From Methylophaga thalassica MP (lineage in GTDB: Bacteria > Pseudomonadota > Gammaproteobacteria > Nitrosococcales > Methylophagaceae), in NCBI RefSeq assembly GCF_000214595.1, contig NZ_AFIG01000003.1, positions 558,001 to 622,000 on the forward strand: DNA of 64,000 bases, given 5' to 3'. Position 1 is the stretch's first letter; each line of letters begins with the position of its first letter. A program made the position numbers and the translations under genes. Below are positions 47,760 to 57,105 of the stretch, piece after piece. Under the pieces are notes generated by a model, which was given only the letters and a program-made list of their open reading frames with translations, searched no databases and had not been told where the DNA came from.

Positions 47760-48694
47760 GTCACTACCCCATAATCAGGTGGACATACCGTCCAGAGATA
47801 CACATCATTAAGATTAGGTTTACGCCACTGCATCGCATTAACGGCATTACCCAGCGTTTTTTGTAACTGATAAAAATCGGTTTCTTTATCTTGAATACGA
47901 TATGTCAGATGCTGATCTTCCCATAAAGGCTCGCCAAATTGCGGACGCATCTGCTGACTCACCACTTCAGTATCAGCACAATCAATTTCTAACATATAGG
48001 CCGCTAAATTTTTAATCAGCTTTTTAGGCGCACCACCTTTTTGTAATTGCCCTTTTTGAATAAAATCAACGTGATCGCAGGCTTCCGCTTCTTCCAGATA
48101 ATGTGTGGTCAGGAATACCGTCATGCCTTCATCTTTTCTTAGCTGTTCAATAAATCGCCATATTGACCGACGATTAGGCAAGTCTAGACCAATGGTAGGT
48201 TCATCTAAAAATAACACTTGTGGTTTATGTAAAACCCCACGGGCAATATCCACAGCGCGTCGTTGACCACCTGATAAGGCGACTAATTTTTGATGGCGTT
48301 TCTTTTCTAAGCCAAACACTGACAGTAGCTCAGCAATACGCTGTTCTGCTTGCTGTTTATTCAAGTTATACAAGGCGGCAGCAAACTGTAAGTTTTCATC
48401 CACCGTCATCATCCGATCAAGGGCTGAATCCTGGAAAACCAAGCCAACTAAAGCACGTGTTTGCACTGGATAACGTTTGACTTCACGACCAGCTATCCAA
48501 GCTTCGCCCGATGACGCTGAAGTCATCGTCGTCAACATATGAATAGTGGTACTTTTACCGGCACCATTTGGACCAAGCAAACCATAAAACTGTCCAGGCT
48601 CGATACTAAGATCCAGCCCATTAACAGCAAGGGCCTGACCATATTGCTTGGTCAGGCCCTTGGTTAAAATCGCATATTGATTTTTATAAGCCAC
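47756..48694 (-). CDS. ABC transporter ATPase of the pqq-linked exporter
   Basis: A 312-residue ATPase. Walker [10 protein letters not shown], the signature [15 protein letters not shown] and Walker [13 protein letters not shown] are all present. The GTG at 48694, which overlaps the pqqE stop by 11 bases, is preferred to an ATG deeper in pqqE. A 13-bp inverted repeat lies in its first codons. Transcribed with pqqABCDE; a role in PQQ or alcohol-oxidation physiology is inferred from position only. Confidence 0.9.
   Translation of the reverse strand: MAYKNQYAILTKGLTKQYGQALAVNGLDLSIEPGQFYGLLGPNGAGKSTTIHMLTTMTSASSGEAWIAGREVKRYPVQTRALVGLVFQDSALDRMMTVDENLQFAAALYNLNKQQAEQRIAELLSVFGLEKKRHQKLVALSGGQRRAVDIARGVLHKPQVLFLDEPTIGLDLPNRRSIWRFIEQLRKDEGMTVFLTTHYLEEAEACDHVDFIQKGQLQKGGAPKKLIKNLAAYMLEIDCADTEVVSQQMRPQFGEPLWEDQHLTYRIQDKETDFYQLQKTLGNAVNAMQWRKPNLNDVYLWTVCPPDYGVVT
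48628..48662 (-). repeat. 13-bp perfect inverted repeat inside the ABC ATPase start region
   Basis: CAAGGGCCTGACC, loop of nine, GGTCAGGCCCTTG, starting 22 bases after the pqqE stop on the transcribed strand. No T-tract follows. It could be an mRNA hairpin setting the ratio of pqq to ABC expression; see findings. Confidence 0.7.
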
Positions 48695-49877
48695 AAATTT
48701 CTTTTGAATTTTTCGGGTTTCTAAACACAAGTGGTTTGGCAATATCAGCTGGTTTCTCAGCTTCCTGCCGACCTTTCTCAATGGCTTCCAAAATAAGGTG
48801 ATGATCCGGTGATTTAGTACAAACTGGATCGGCCATCGCAGGATCGCCTGTCAGCATATAAGCCTGACAGCGGCACCCACCAAAATCTTTTTCTTTTTCA
48901 TCACAACTACGGCAAGGCTCTTTCATCCAGTCAAAGCCACGGAAACGATTAAAGTCATTCGACCCTTCCCAGATTTCCTTCACACTTAATTCTTTAACAT
49001 TGGGTAATTCCATGCCAGGCAATTCACGAGCTGCATGACATGGCAAAGCAGTACCATCTGGTGTCACGGTCAAAAATACATTACCCCAACCATTCATGCA
49101 GGCTTTGGGTCTATCTTCGTAATAATCAGGCACCACGTAGTAGATCTTCATATTACCTTTTTGCTTTTGCTGATATTCATGAGCAATCGCTTCAGCACGG
49201 ACTAATTGCTCTTTCATCGGTAATAGTTGATCACGATTATGCATTGCCCAGCCGTAATATTGAGTAGTTGCAAGCTCAACATAATCAGCATCGAGGTTGA
49301 TAGCCAGATCCAAAATTTCATCGATCTTATCGATATTCTGACGATGTGTAACAAAACACAACACCATAGGATAACCGGCGGCTTTGACCGCTTTTGCCAT
49401 CTCAATCTTATGCTGAAAAGCATCGGTACCAGCAATCAGGTTATTTAAATCTTCTGAACTCGCCTGGAAACTGACCTGGATATGATCCAGACCAGCCTCT
49501 TTAAACTCTTTTGCTTTATCTGCATTTAATCCCACACCTGAGGTAATCAGGTTGGTGTAAAACCCTAAATTTCTGGCTTCGCGGATAAGTTCAATCAGAT
49601 CGGGACGAGTTAGAGGCTCACCACCCGATAACCCCAGCTGAGTAGCTCCCATTTCACGTGCTTGACGAAAAACATTAATCCACTCTTCAGTTGTCAGCTC
49701 TTTTTTGACGCTAGCAAAATCCATAGGATTTGAGCAGTACGGGCATTGTAAAGGACAGGCATAAGTAAGCTCTGCCAATAACCATAGAGGCTGACGAATG
49801 CTATCACGGACATTCATTCCTACAGCACCACCGGTACTGCCAGGCGCTTTATTCTGGTCTGATCCAGTCGTTGTCAT
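48684..49877 (-). CDS. pqqE: PqqA peptide cyclase (radical SAM) PqqE
   Basis: A 397-residue radical SAM-SPASM enzyme that forms the Glu-Tyr carbon-carbon bond in PqqA. The CxxxCxxC motif lies in CPLQCPYC and the auxiliary cluster cysteines in the C-terminal [19 protein letters not shown] segment. The ATG at 49877 has a strong GGAGG site six bases ahead and overlaps pqqD by 29 bases. Confidence 0.96.
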   Translation of the reverse strand: MTTTGSDQNKAPGSTGGAVGMNVRDSIRQPLWLLAELTYACPLQCPYCSNPMDFASVKKELTTEEWINVFRQAREMGATQLGLSGGEPLTRPDLIELIREARNLGFYTNLITSGVGLNADKAKEFKEAGLDHIQVSFQASSEDLNNLIAGTDAFQHKIEMAKAVKAAGYPMVLCFVTHRQNIDKIDEILDLAINLDADYVELATTQYYGWAMHNRDQLLPMKEQLVRAEAIAHEYQQKQKGNMKIYYVVPDYYEDRPKACMNGWGNVFLTVTPDGTALPCHAARELPGMELPNVKELSVKEIWEGSNDFNRFRGFDWMKEPCRSCDEKEKDFGGCRCQAYMLTGDPAMADPVCTKSPDHHLILEAIEKGRQEAEKPADIAKPLVFRNPKNSKEICGL

Positions 49878-50133
49878 GAGCTTCCTCCAAAAACTGATAG
49901 ACATCATCGTCTAAGTCAGCGCCATTAAAGGCTTCTTTAAGTTCGACGATAAGCTCGCCGACAGTTTGTTTTTTTTCACTTACCCGTTTCAGGATTTCAC
50001 CCGCAGCAGGGTTTAATTTCACCATACCTTCCGGATAAAGCAGTACATAACAATCCTGAGCTGGCTCCCATTGGAAACGGTAACCCAGGGCCAGCACAGG
50101 AGTCGAGTCAGCATTAAAGATGCGATCGGTCAT
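49849..50133 (-). CDS. pqqD: PQQ peptide chaperone PqqD
   Basis: A 94-residue RRE-fold protein that presents PqqA to Pqq[21 protein letters not shown] is the typical core. Overlaps pqqC by four bases. Confidence 0.95.
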   Translation of the reverse strand: MTDRIFNADSTPVLALGYRFQWEPAQDCYVLLYPEGMVKLNPAAGEILKRVSEKKQTVGELIVELKEAFNGADLDDDVYQFLEEAHDNDWIRPE

Positions 50134-50861
50134 TTTTCAACTTCCATAAAGTAAGGAGGACGTCCTTCAATATACGCCATCCACATCGCATCTAACATGG
50201 TCCATAAAATATCAAGCTTGAATTGTAATAAGTCGACAGCACGTTGTTGCTTCTCACGTGTGTCACAGTAATCAAGCGTAATTTGTAGGCCGTGATCTAC
50301 GTCACGACGCGCTTCACTTAAACGTTTACGGAAATAACGATATCCACGTTCGTCGATCCAGGGATACAAATCAGGCCAGTTATCTAGCCTCGCCTGATGG
50401 ATCTTTGGTGCAAATAACTCTGTTAACGAAGAGCCTGCAGCTTCCTGCCAGTTAGCCCGACGCGCGAAATTGACATACGCATCTACCGCAAAGCGGACAC
50501 CTGGTAATACATGTTGATGTGATTCCAGTTCGTCTCTTGTTAAACCAACAGCTTCACCCAGCTGCAACCAGGCTTCAATGCCACCTTCTTCTCCATCATA
50601 ACCATCATGATCAAGAATGCGTTGCACCCAGTGTTTACGTACTGAAGCATCTTCACAATTTGCCATAATGGCTGCATCTTTTATTGGAATCGCCGTTTGA
50701 TAATAAAAACGATTAGCGACCCAACCTTGAACTTGTTTTTGATCTAGCTTGCCTGCGTGCATCAATTTATGAAAAGGATGGTTGATATGATACAGCGACT
50801 CTTTTTCGCGTAATTTTTGTTCAAACTCTTCGCGTGTCCATGGTGCTGGTTTTTCTGACAT
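50130..50861 (-). CDS. pqqC: pyrroloquinoline-quinone synthase PqqC
   Basis: A 243-residue all-helical cofactorless oxidase that does the last oxidation and ring closure of PQQ. Start at the ATG preceded by [40 protein letters not shown] and [19 protein letters not shown] are PqqC signatures. Confidence 0.97.
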   Translation of the reverse strand: MSEKPAPWTREEFEQKLREKESLYHINHPFHKLMHAGKLDQKQVQGWVANRFYYQTAIPIKDAAIMANCEDASVRKHWVQRILDHDGYDGEEGGIEAWLQLGEAVGLTRDELESHQHVLPGVRFAVDAYVNFARRANWQEAAGSSLTELFAPKIHQARLDNWPDLYPWIDERGYRYFRKRLSEARRDVDHGLQITLDYCDTREKQQRAVDLLQFKLDILWTMLDAMWMAYIEGRPPYFMEVEK

Positions 50862-50891
50862 GTTTTGTTCCTCTAGAATCATCTTAGACTG

Positions 50892-51806
50892 TTAAAGCTC
50901 GATATCCATGCCGTCATACGACACTTCAATTCCAGCCGCTTCCAGCGTTTTTCGCTGGGGTGATTCCTCGTTGAGTATTGGATTAGTATTATTAATATGA
51001 ATCAGGAATTTACGTGGTTTATCCATACCACTGAGGATCTCCATGATCCCGCCTTTACTCGACTGATCAAGATGGCCCATTTCCTGCGCACGTTTATTAC
51101 TAATGCCTTCATGTGACATCTCATCATCGGTCCAAACGGTACCGTCAACGAGAACCATGTCGGCATTTGCCATATATTCCATAACATGCGGTTCTGCTAC
51201 ACCTAATCCTGGTGCATAGAATAAGTTTTTGCCGGTACGCGTATCTTCTATACGCATACCGATATTATCGCCAGGGACCGTATTATGACGATGCGGTGAA
51301 TAAGGAGGTGCTTCACTCTTCAAAGGCACGGCAGTAAACACGAGTCCTTCTGCTGTAGGAATGGTGAAGCTTGATTCATCCGTTGCAATTTCATGATGGT
51401 TGATGCCGCGGAAATGACCAAGGATATTAAATACTGGGAATCCTGTGGTCAGATCCTCATAAACAGCCTTGGTTGTGTATACATCCCATGGCTTATTATG
51501 TTCTCTAAGGGTTAGCATACCGGTGACATGGTCGATCTGTGCATCTGTGATCACTATCGCCGAGATAGCGGTATCTCTGACTTGTCTGGCAGGTTGTAAA
51601 GCGGGAAAATCATCCAGCTGTTTTTTGATATCAGGTGAAGCATTAAACAGAATCCAGTCTGTTCCGTTTGCACTGATAGCAATGGATGATTGTGTGCGAG
51701 GATTGGCCTTGATTGTGCCCTCTCTTACACCTTTGCAGTTAGTGCAATTACAATTCCACTGAGGAAAGCCACCACCGGCTCCAGAACCTAAAACATGTAC
51801 AAACAT
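50892..51806 (-). CDS. pqqB: PQQ biosynthesis protein PqqB
   Basis: A 304-residue metallo-beta-lactamase-fold protein that hydroxylates the cyclised Glu-Tyr intermediate. The start [15 protein letters not shown], the clustered Cys residues (NCNCTNC) and [11 protein letters not shown] motif are diagnostic. Confidence 0.97.
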   Translation of the reverse strand: MFVHVLGSGAGGGFPQWNCNCTNCKGVREGTIKANPRTQSSIAISANGTDWILFNASPDIKKQLDDFPALQPARQVRDTAISAIVITDAQIDHVTGMLTLREHNKPWDVYTTKAVYEDLTTGFPVFNILGHFRGINHHEIATDESSFTIPTAEGLVFTAVPLKSEAPPYSPHRHNTVPGDNIGMRIEDTRTGKNLFYAPGLGVAEPHVMEYMANADMVLVDGTVWTDDEMSHEGISNKRAQEMGHLDQSSKGGIMEILSGMDKPRKFLIHINNTNPILNEESPQRKTLEAAGIEVSYDGMDIEL

Positions 51807-51870
51807 AATTATCCTTAGAAACTTGCATTAGACCAGATAAGACTTTAACAAATTTTATCTGGTATAACGT

Positions 51871-51895
51871 TGCCCGGAGCAGAAAGCCCCGGGCA
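51871..51895 (-). promoter_or_regulatory. hairpin between pqqA and pqqB
   Basis: TGCCCGG, 11-base loop, CCGGGCA, 17 bases after the pqqA stop. Hairpins here are expected to reduce transcription into pqqB, letting the PqqA precursor be made in excess. No T-tract follows. Confidence 0.6.
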
Positions 51896-51911
51896 TACAT
51901 CAAAACCGTGA

Positions 51912-51983
51912 TTAACGGTTGCAGATGTACATGGTTACTTCAAAACCAAAACGCATATCTGAGTATTCAGGTTTAGTCCACAT
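51912..51983 (-). CDS. pqqA: PQQ precursor peptide PqqA
   Basis: A 23-residue peptide starting [16 protein letters not shown] and ending TMYICNR. The Glu and Tyr that become PQQ are in the E-V-T-M-Y motif (residues 15 and 19). An AGAGAGGA ribosome site precedes it. First gene of the pqq operon. Confidence 0.96.
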   Translation of the reverse strand: MWTKPEYSDMRFGFEVTMYICNR

Positions 51984-52073
51984 AACTATATCCTCTCTAA
52001 AATTGTTTTATTTAATGTCATCCAACCTATTTGAATGACGATTAGATAGTACACAGCAGATTGAGATGTTTCG

Positions 52074-52113
52074 TCAGGATTCCCCGCCTTGCCATTCAGG
52101 ATTTTCCTGATTC
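52074..52113. promoter_or_regulatory. TCAGGATT direct repeats upstream of pqqA
   Basis: Two TCAGGATT elements (52074-52081 and 52096-52103) are 22 bp apart, about two helical turns, 91-130 bases before the pqqA start. The second extends into a TCAGGA-TTT-TCCTGA inverted repeat. Candidate operator; factor unknown. The 490-bp pqqA-xoxF1 gap also holds the small-RNA candidate and the xoxF1 terminator. Confidence 0.4.
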
Positions 52114-52189
52114 ACCGAAAAGCTGTAGAGGCTCTATCTGCTTAGTTTTAGCTAAAGCAGTAGTTTTAAAATTTGATGAAAATGACTAA

Positions 52190-52391
52190 ATGTGCGGGAA
52201 GATCTTCTTAGCCTGGTCAGGCAAAAAACACCTAAATTTAAATGCATTTATGCTCACGACATGATTAACCATGGAAGATAGACTATTCACCAAGTTAGAG
52301 AATTTCAGCTTCTTTAATCTTTTTGTGGTTTACCACATTATTGCATTACCTATATTTCATTTAACCAGGCCCTGTGCCTGGTTTTTTTTTG
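52190..52391 (+). ncRNA. candidate small RNA between pqqA and xoxF1 (5' end not determined)
   Basis: A strong plus-strand terminator at 52364-52391 has no plus-strand gene upstream: pqqA, on the minus strand, starts at 51983, and no convincing plus-strand frame ends before it. A TGTGGTTTACCACA hairpin lies at 52324-52337. It meets the xoxF1 terminator tail to tail, as at the ends of two converging transcripts. The 5' boundary given is only a guess; no clear promoter was seen. Confidence 0.35.
52364..52391 (+). terminator. orphan plus-strand terminator
   Basis: ACCAGGC-CCTGT-GCCTGGT followed by nine T residues. Near-ideal Rho-independent terminator with no annotated plus-strand gene before it. 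Confidence 0.85.
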
Positions 52392-52394
52392 CTC

Positions 52395-52459
52395 AAAAAA
52401 AAGACCCGACATCAAAAGATACCGGGCCTTTTATTCAGACTAAGATTACGGAGTAATCT
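52395..52459 (-). terminator. xoxF1 3' UTR: palindrome plus terminator
   Basis: After the stop codon comes the palindrome AGATTACGGAGTAATCT (52443-52459), then a terminator hairpin (52403-52428) with T residues after it on the minus strand. The same unit follows xoxF3 and xoxF4. Confidence 0.85.
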
Positions 52460-52473
52460 ATATCATCTGGGTC

Positions 52474-54252
52474 TTACAGGCTGAATACGCTCAGAATACC
52501 ACCCAGGTTAGTCCAGCTAGACAGTGATTTATATGCACCGACTGCGCCCAGACCATCTGTTTCGTTTTCTAAGCTTGGAATCGCCATACCGATACCAGCC
52601 CAACCACCCACACCTGACAGTACAGAAATATACTGTTTACCGTCATGTTTGTAGGTGTTGACGTTACCGATTACACCTGATGCTGTTTTGAAGCGCCACA
52701 GTTCACGACCTGTTTGCGCATCAACGGCTTTCAGGTAACCTTCTAATGTACCGTAGAACACGACATCAGTCGCTGTTGCTAAGGCACCAGACCAGACTGA
52801 GAAACGTTCTGGGTTTGACCATACGATCTTACCTTCACGGGCATCCCAAGCGATGAAGTTACCTAAGTGTGTACCACCTGGTGCGGGATACATGCTTAAT
52901 GTTGCACCAACGTATGGTTGACCCGCTACGTATTCCACTTCAAATGGTTCATAGTCCATACAAACGTGGTTGGTTGGCACATAGTACAGACCTGTACGAG
53001 GCGAGAATGCCGCTGGCTGTTGGTCTTTAGAACCTAAAGCCGCAGGACAAATACCTGTTGTGTTAACGTCTTCACCGTTACGTGCAGTAGAGTATTTCGC
53101 TACACGATCATGTAAACCGGTTTTCAGGTTCACACCGTTTGACCAGTTAACCGCTGGATCATATTTTTCAGCCACTAACAGTTCACCAGTGACGCGGTCC
53201 ATGGTGTAACCAAAACCGTTACGATCAAAGTGGACAGCGGTTTTATGCATTTTACCATTCACTTTTTGTTCAGCGAGAATGACTTCATTCACACCATCAT
53301 AGTCCCACTCATCATGTGGTGTCATTTGGTAAACCCATTTCGCCATACCGGTGTCTAAGTCACGACCCCATAAAGACATGGTCCATTTGTTATCACCAGG
53401 ACGTTGAACCGGGTTCCAGGTAGATGGGTTACCGTTACCGTAGTAGAACATGTTCAGATCTGGATCGTATGAATACCAACCCCATGTTGTACCACCACCA
53501 ATTTTCCATTGGTCACCTTGCCAGGTTTTCAAAGATGAATCTTTGCCAACTGGTTTCAGCATAGACATGGTTTTGTTAGGATCAACTAACATTTCGTCAT
53601 CAGGACCCGTGCTGTATGCCGTGTACTGTTCTTTACCATCCAGGCTATAGGCTTTGATATAACCACGTACACCAAACTCACCACCTGAAATACCTACCAG
53701 AACTTTATCTTTAAATACGTGAGCCGCTGCAGTGCTGGTCGCACCACGTTTTGCATCATCACGTTTGTCAGACCAAACTACGCTACCGTCAGCGGCATTC
53801 AGAGCAACTAATGTTGTATCCGCTTGATTCAGGAAGATTTTTCCATCGCCATAGCTTAAACCACGGTTAACCGTGTCACAGCACATAACAGGCACTGTTT
53901 CATCGTAGTTTTGTTTGGGTTCATATTTCCATTTGATCGCACCATCATTATTTAAGTCCAATGCGAATACGATGTTTGGAAATGGTGTGTGAACGTACAT
54001 AGTACCGTCGATAACCAAAGCGTTACCTTCGTGACCACGTAAAACACCGGTTGAGAAAGACCATGCCATGTTTAAATCTTTGACATTATCTTTGTTAATT
54101 TCAGTTAATGTTGAGTAACGTGTATTTGAATAGTTACCTGCTGGCATTACCCAGTTATTCGGATTTTTTTGCATTTCAAGCAATTCATCAGCTACAGCCA
54201 AGCCAGGCGCAGTCAATGACATCATTGCGATTGATAAAGTTTTCAGCTTCAT
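52474..54252 (-). CDS. xoxF: lanthanide-dependent methanol dehydrogenase XoxF (copy 1)
   Basis: Periplasmic PQQ quinoprotein oxidising methanol to formaldehyde (and possibly formate). 592 residues; start at [10 protein letters not shown], with GAGG ahead, gives a proper signal peptide cut after Ala21. The PQQ-contacting vicinal Cys124-Cys125 ([10 protein letters not shown]), metal ligands Glu192, Asn275 and Asp317, and the extra Asp319 (EWDYDG) that marks lanthanide-dependent XoxF rather than calcium-dependent MxaF are present. Trp-docking motif repeats complete the propeller. Copy 1 differs from copies 3 and 4 in blocks. Its promoter region (54253-54426) holds a TCGGGATT motif. No xoxG or xoxJ follows. 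Confidence 0.95.
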   Translation of the reverse strand: MKLKTLSIAMMSLTAPGLAVADELLEMQKNPNNWVMPAGNYSNTRYSTLTEINKDNVKDLNMAWSFSTGVLRGHEGNALVIDGTMYVHTPFPNIVFALDLNNDGAIKWKYEPKQNYDETVPVMCCDTVNRGLSYGDGKIFLNQADTTLVALNAADGSVVWSDKRDDAKRGATSTAAAHVFKDKVLVGISGGEFGVRGYIKAYSLDGKEQYTAYSTGPDDEMLVDPNKTMSMLKPVGKDSSLKTWQGDQWKIGGGTTWGWYSYDPDLNMFYYGNGNPSTWNPVQRPGDNKWTMSLWGRDLDTGMAKWVYQMTPHDEWDYDGVNEVILAEQKVNGKMHKTAVHFDRNGFGYTMDRVTGELLVAEKYDPAVNWSNGVNLKTGLHDRVAKYSTARNGEDVNTTGICPAALGSKDQQPAAFSPRTGLYYVPTNHVCMDYEPFEVEYVAGQPYVGATLSMYPAPGGTHLGNFIAWDAREGKIVWSNPERFSVWSGALATATDVVFYGTLEGYLKAVDAQTGRELWRFKTASGVIGNVNTYKHDGKQYISVLSGVGGWAGIGMAIPSLENETDGLGAVGAYKSLSSWTNLGGILSVFSL

Positions 54253-54426
54253 TTTATATACCTCTAGTATTGAAGGTTTGTTTTTATAGGTGGCTAATCT
54301 ATAAATAACCACTGCTGAATACTTTATTCTTATTTTTCCCCTAGCACATTAGGAGCAACTCCCTATATAAGCAGGAATTAATCATAGTTAACTCGGGATT
54401 GACTTGGCGCTAGAAATGAATTCTGA

Positions 54427-55065
54427 TTATTCATTTAGAGTGATAACGTGATGCTTGAGTGCTAAACGAACCAGCTGAATGGGTGTCGCTATATTCAACT
54501 TTTGCTTTAACTGCGTTTGATAATTAGCCATTGTTTTGAGGCTGATCTTCAATTCTTTCGCGATGGATTCTACTTCCATACCTTCAGCAAGTAAACGAAA
54601 AATCTCAAACTCTCTAGGGGTAAGTATTGTGCTTGGCTCCAGATCATCAGCAACATTTTTTAATGCCAATTTTTCGGCAATATCCACACTCAGATATGTT
54701 TTGCCTGCAGCGACACTTCTAATGGCTAGCAGCAATTCTTCAGTTGTACTGGTTTTTCTTATGTAGGCTTTTGCACCAGATTGGATAGCTTCATTAGCAA
54801 AAAAAGACTCCGGCAGGTTCGAAAATATCATCACACGGGCGCTTGGGTATGTCATTGTAAGCTCATTAACCCTATTTAAGGTCGAGCCATAAGCCGTATT
54901 CATATCAATGATGAATACATCCGGTTGATACTCTTCATACAAGGCTGGCAGTTGATCACTCTGGTTGGTCTCTGCAATCACTAATATGTCATTCTGTTCT
55001 TCAATTAGACGTTTAATACCAGCACGTACAACATGATGCTCATCAACCAGAATGACTGTTATCAT
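54427..55065 (-). CDS. NarL-type response regulator without partner kinase
   Basis: A 212-residue regulator located 40 bases after xoxF2 on the same strand with no terminator between, so probably transcribed with it. Phospho-acceptor Asp54 (IIDMN) and the receiver Lys (AYIRK) remain, but the second acidic residue is Glu (VDEHH) and the loop after Asp54 is unusual (MNTAYGST instead of the MPGxGG type). The LuxR-type helix-turn-helix is intact (TPREFEIFRLLAEG). More divergent than the regulators at 59075 and 63283. It lies directly upstream of xoxF1. Confidence 0.9.
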   Translation of the reverse strand: MITVILVDEHHVVRAGIKRLIEEQNDILVIAETNQSDQLPALYEEYQPDVFIIDMNTAYGSTLNRVNELTMTYPSARVMIFSNLPESFFANEAIQSGAKAYIRKTSTTEELLLAIRSVAAGKTYLSVDIAEKLALKNVADDLEPSTILTPREFEIFRLLAEGMEVESIAKELKISLKTMANYQTQLKQKLNIATPIQLVRLALKHHVITLNE

Positions 55066-55105
55066 TAATATTTACATCACTTTTATCTTAGGAAAGTAAG
55101 TTGGC

Positions 55106-56899
55106 TTAGAGGCTAAAGACACTTAATACACCACCTAGATTTGTCCAGCTGGAAAGTGATTTGTATAAACCTACTGCTCCATCGCCATCAGCATCATTTT
55201 TTAGTCCCATCGCCATACCAATACCGGCCCAGCCACCCAGTCCAGATATCACTGAAACGTATTGTTTGCCATTATGTTCATAGGTATTGACGTTACCAAT
55301 GATTCCCGATGCCGTCTTAAAACGCCAAAGCTCGCGTCCAGTTTTGGCATCCACCGCTTTTAAGTAGCCTTCAAGGGTGCCGTAAAAAACAATATCTGAC
55401 CCAGTCGCCAAAGCACCTGACCAGACAGAAAAACGTTCTGGGTTAGACCAGACAATCTTGCCTTCACGGGCATCCCAGGCAATAAAATTACCTAAGTTGG
55501 GATCGTCATTTACCGGGTACATTGACAGGCTGGCTCCAACATATGGCTGACCGGCCACATACTCGACTTCAAATGGTTCATAATCCATACAAACATGATT
55601 GGTTGGCACGTAAAACAAACCGGTTCGTGGAGAATAAGCCGCCGGTTGCTGATCTTTTGACCCTAACGCTGCAGGACAAATACCCGTTGTATTCTCATCT
55701 TCACCATTAAAATCGGGCGAATATTGTTGAACACGGTCATGCCTTCCGGTGGTTAAATCAACCCCTTTTGACCAGTTCACAGATGGATCAAATTTCTTCG
55801 CCAGTAATAACTCACCCGTTTCTCTATCCATGGTGTAGGCAAAACCATTCCTATCAAAGTGAACTGCGGTTTTGCGTAGTTTATTTTTAATTTTCTGATC
55901 ACTGAGAATAATTTCATTCACACCGTCATAATCCCATTCATCATGAGGTGTCATTTGGTAAATCCACTTTGCCATTCCACTATCCAAATCTCTGGCAAAC
56001 AATGACATAGTCCACTTATTGTCACCGGGTCGTTGTACGGGATTCCATGTGGAAGGATTTGCTGTCCCGTAATAGAACAGATTTAAGTCAGGATCGTATG
56101 AAAACCAACCCCATGTGACACCGCCACCGATTTTCCATTGATCACCCTGCCATGTTTTCAGAGATGAATCTTTACCTACCGGTTTCAACATTGAGGTGGT
56201 TTTTACAGGATCTACCAACATCTCATCATCGGGTCCTGTGGTATAGGCTTTATACTTCACATTCCCCTGTAAATCATATGCCTGAACATAACCACGAATA
56301 CCAAATTCACTGCCAGAAATGCCGACTAAAACCGTATCTTTAAAAACAAAAGCGGCGCCAGTACTGGTGGCACCTGTCCTTGGGTCATCACGTTTATCAG
56401 ACCAAACGACTTTACCTGTGTGCATATCCAACGCAACCAAGGTCGTATCTGCCTGATTAAGAAATATTTTTCCATCTGCATAAGCCAGGCCTCGGTTGAC
56501 CGTATCACAGCACATGACTGGCACAGTTTCGTCATAGCTCTGCTTGGGTTCGTATTTCCATTTAATAGCACCGTCATTATTTAAATCGAGCGCATAAACA
56601 ATATTAGGGAAAGGTGTATGAATATATAGAGTATCGTCAATGACTAGAGAATTGCCTTCATGACCACGTAAAACACCTGTCGAAAAAGACCAGGCCATGT
56701 TCAGCTTGTTAATATTTTTTTTATTGATTTGCTTGAGTGATGAGTATCGTTGGTTATTATAATTTCCGGCTGGCATCACCCAGTTTGCCGGATCATCTTG
56801 AAGTTTTTGTAATTCATCAGCTTGGCTGGTGCCAGCATAAATTCCGACTGCAGAAGCAATTAAAAATCTTAGAAATGTCATATTACTCAGTTTATTCAT
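55106..56899 (-). CDS. xoxF: XoxF-type methanol dehydrogenase (divergent copy 2)
   Basis: A 597-residue XoxF with Cys130-Cys131 and the Asp323/Asp325 pair in EWDYDG, so lanthanide-type. It is clearly the outlier: different signal peptide ([16 protein letters not shown]...), many substitutions throughout ([16 protein letters not shown]), a shorter C-terminal loop ([10 protein letters not shown]), a weak ribosome site, and neither the shared 3' UTR nor a terminator, reading on into the response-regulator gene. It may have a different role or be expressed at a lower level. Confidence 0.93.
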   Translation of the reverse strand: MNKLSNMTFLRFLIASAVGIYAGTSQADELQKLQDDPANWVMPAGNYNNQRYSSLKQINKKNINKLNMAWSFSTGVLRGHEGNSLVIDDTLYIHTPFPNIVYALDLNNDGAIKWKYEPKQSYDETVPVMCCDTVNRGLAYADGKIFLNQADTTLVALDMHTGKVVWSDKRDDPRTGATSTGAAFVFKDTVLVGISGSEFGIRGYVQAYDLQGNVKYKAYTTGPDDEMLVDPVKTTSMLKPVGKDSSLKTWQGDQWKIGGGVTWGWFSYDPDLNLFYYGTANPSTWNPVQRPGDNKWTMSLFARDLDSGMAKWIYQMTPHDEWDYDGVNEIILSDQKIKNKLRKTAVHFDRNGFAYTMDRETGELLLAKKFDPSVNWSKGVDLTTGRHDRVQQYSPDFNGEDENTTGICPAALGSKDQQPAAYSPRTGLFYVPTNHVCMDYEPFEVEYVAGQPYVGASLSMYPVNDDPNLGNFIAWDAREGKIVWSNPERFSVWSGALATGSDIVFYGTLEGYLKAVDAKTGRELWRFKTASGIIGNVNTYEHNGKQYVSVISGLGGWAGIGMAMGLKNDADGDGAVGLYKSLSSWTNLGGVLSVFSL

Positions 56900-57030
56900 T
56901 AAAAATGCGTTTTCAGGGCATGTAGGTCATCACACTCTATGCCTAAAAAACGAATGAATCACCGGCAAATCTTCCCGATCTGACCAGTCTGAGTATTTTC
57001 ACATGTGACAAGTGAACCTTGGCTGAATAA

Positions 57031-57091
57031 AAAAAGCCCGACATCAAACGATGCCGGGCCTTTTATTCAGACTAAGATTACGGAGTAATCT
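57031..57091 (-). terminator. xoxF3 3' UTR: palindrome plus terminator
   Basis: Palindrome AGATTACGGAGTAATCT at 57075-57091 and terminator GCCCGACATC-AAAC-GATGCCGGGC at 57036-57059 followed by Ts. Same order and spacing as after xoxF1 and xoxF4. Confidence 0.88.
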
Positions 57092-57105
57092 ATATCATCT
57101 GGGTC

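Noticed and set aside
52271-52456. 61-codon plus-strand open frame between pqqA and xoxF1
   Set aside because: It reads through a strong plus-strand terminator and into the xoxF1 terminator, has no ribosome site, and resembles no protein family.
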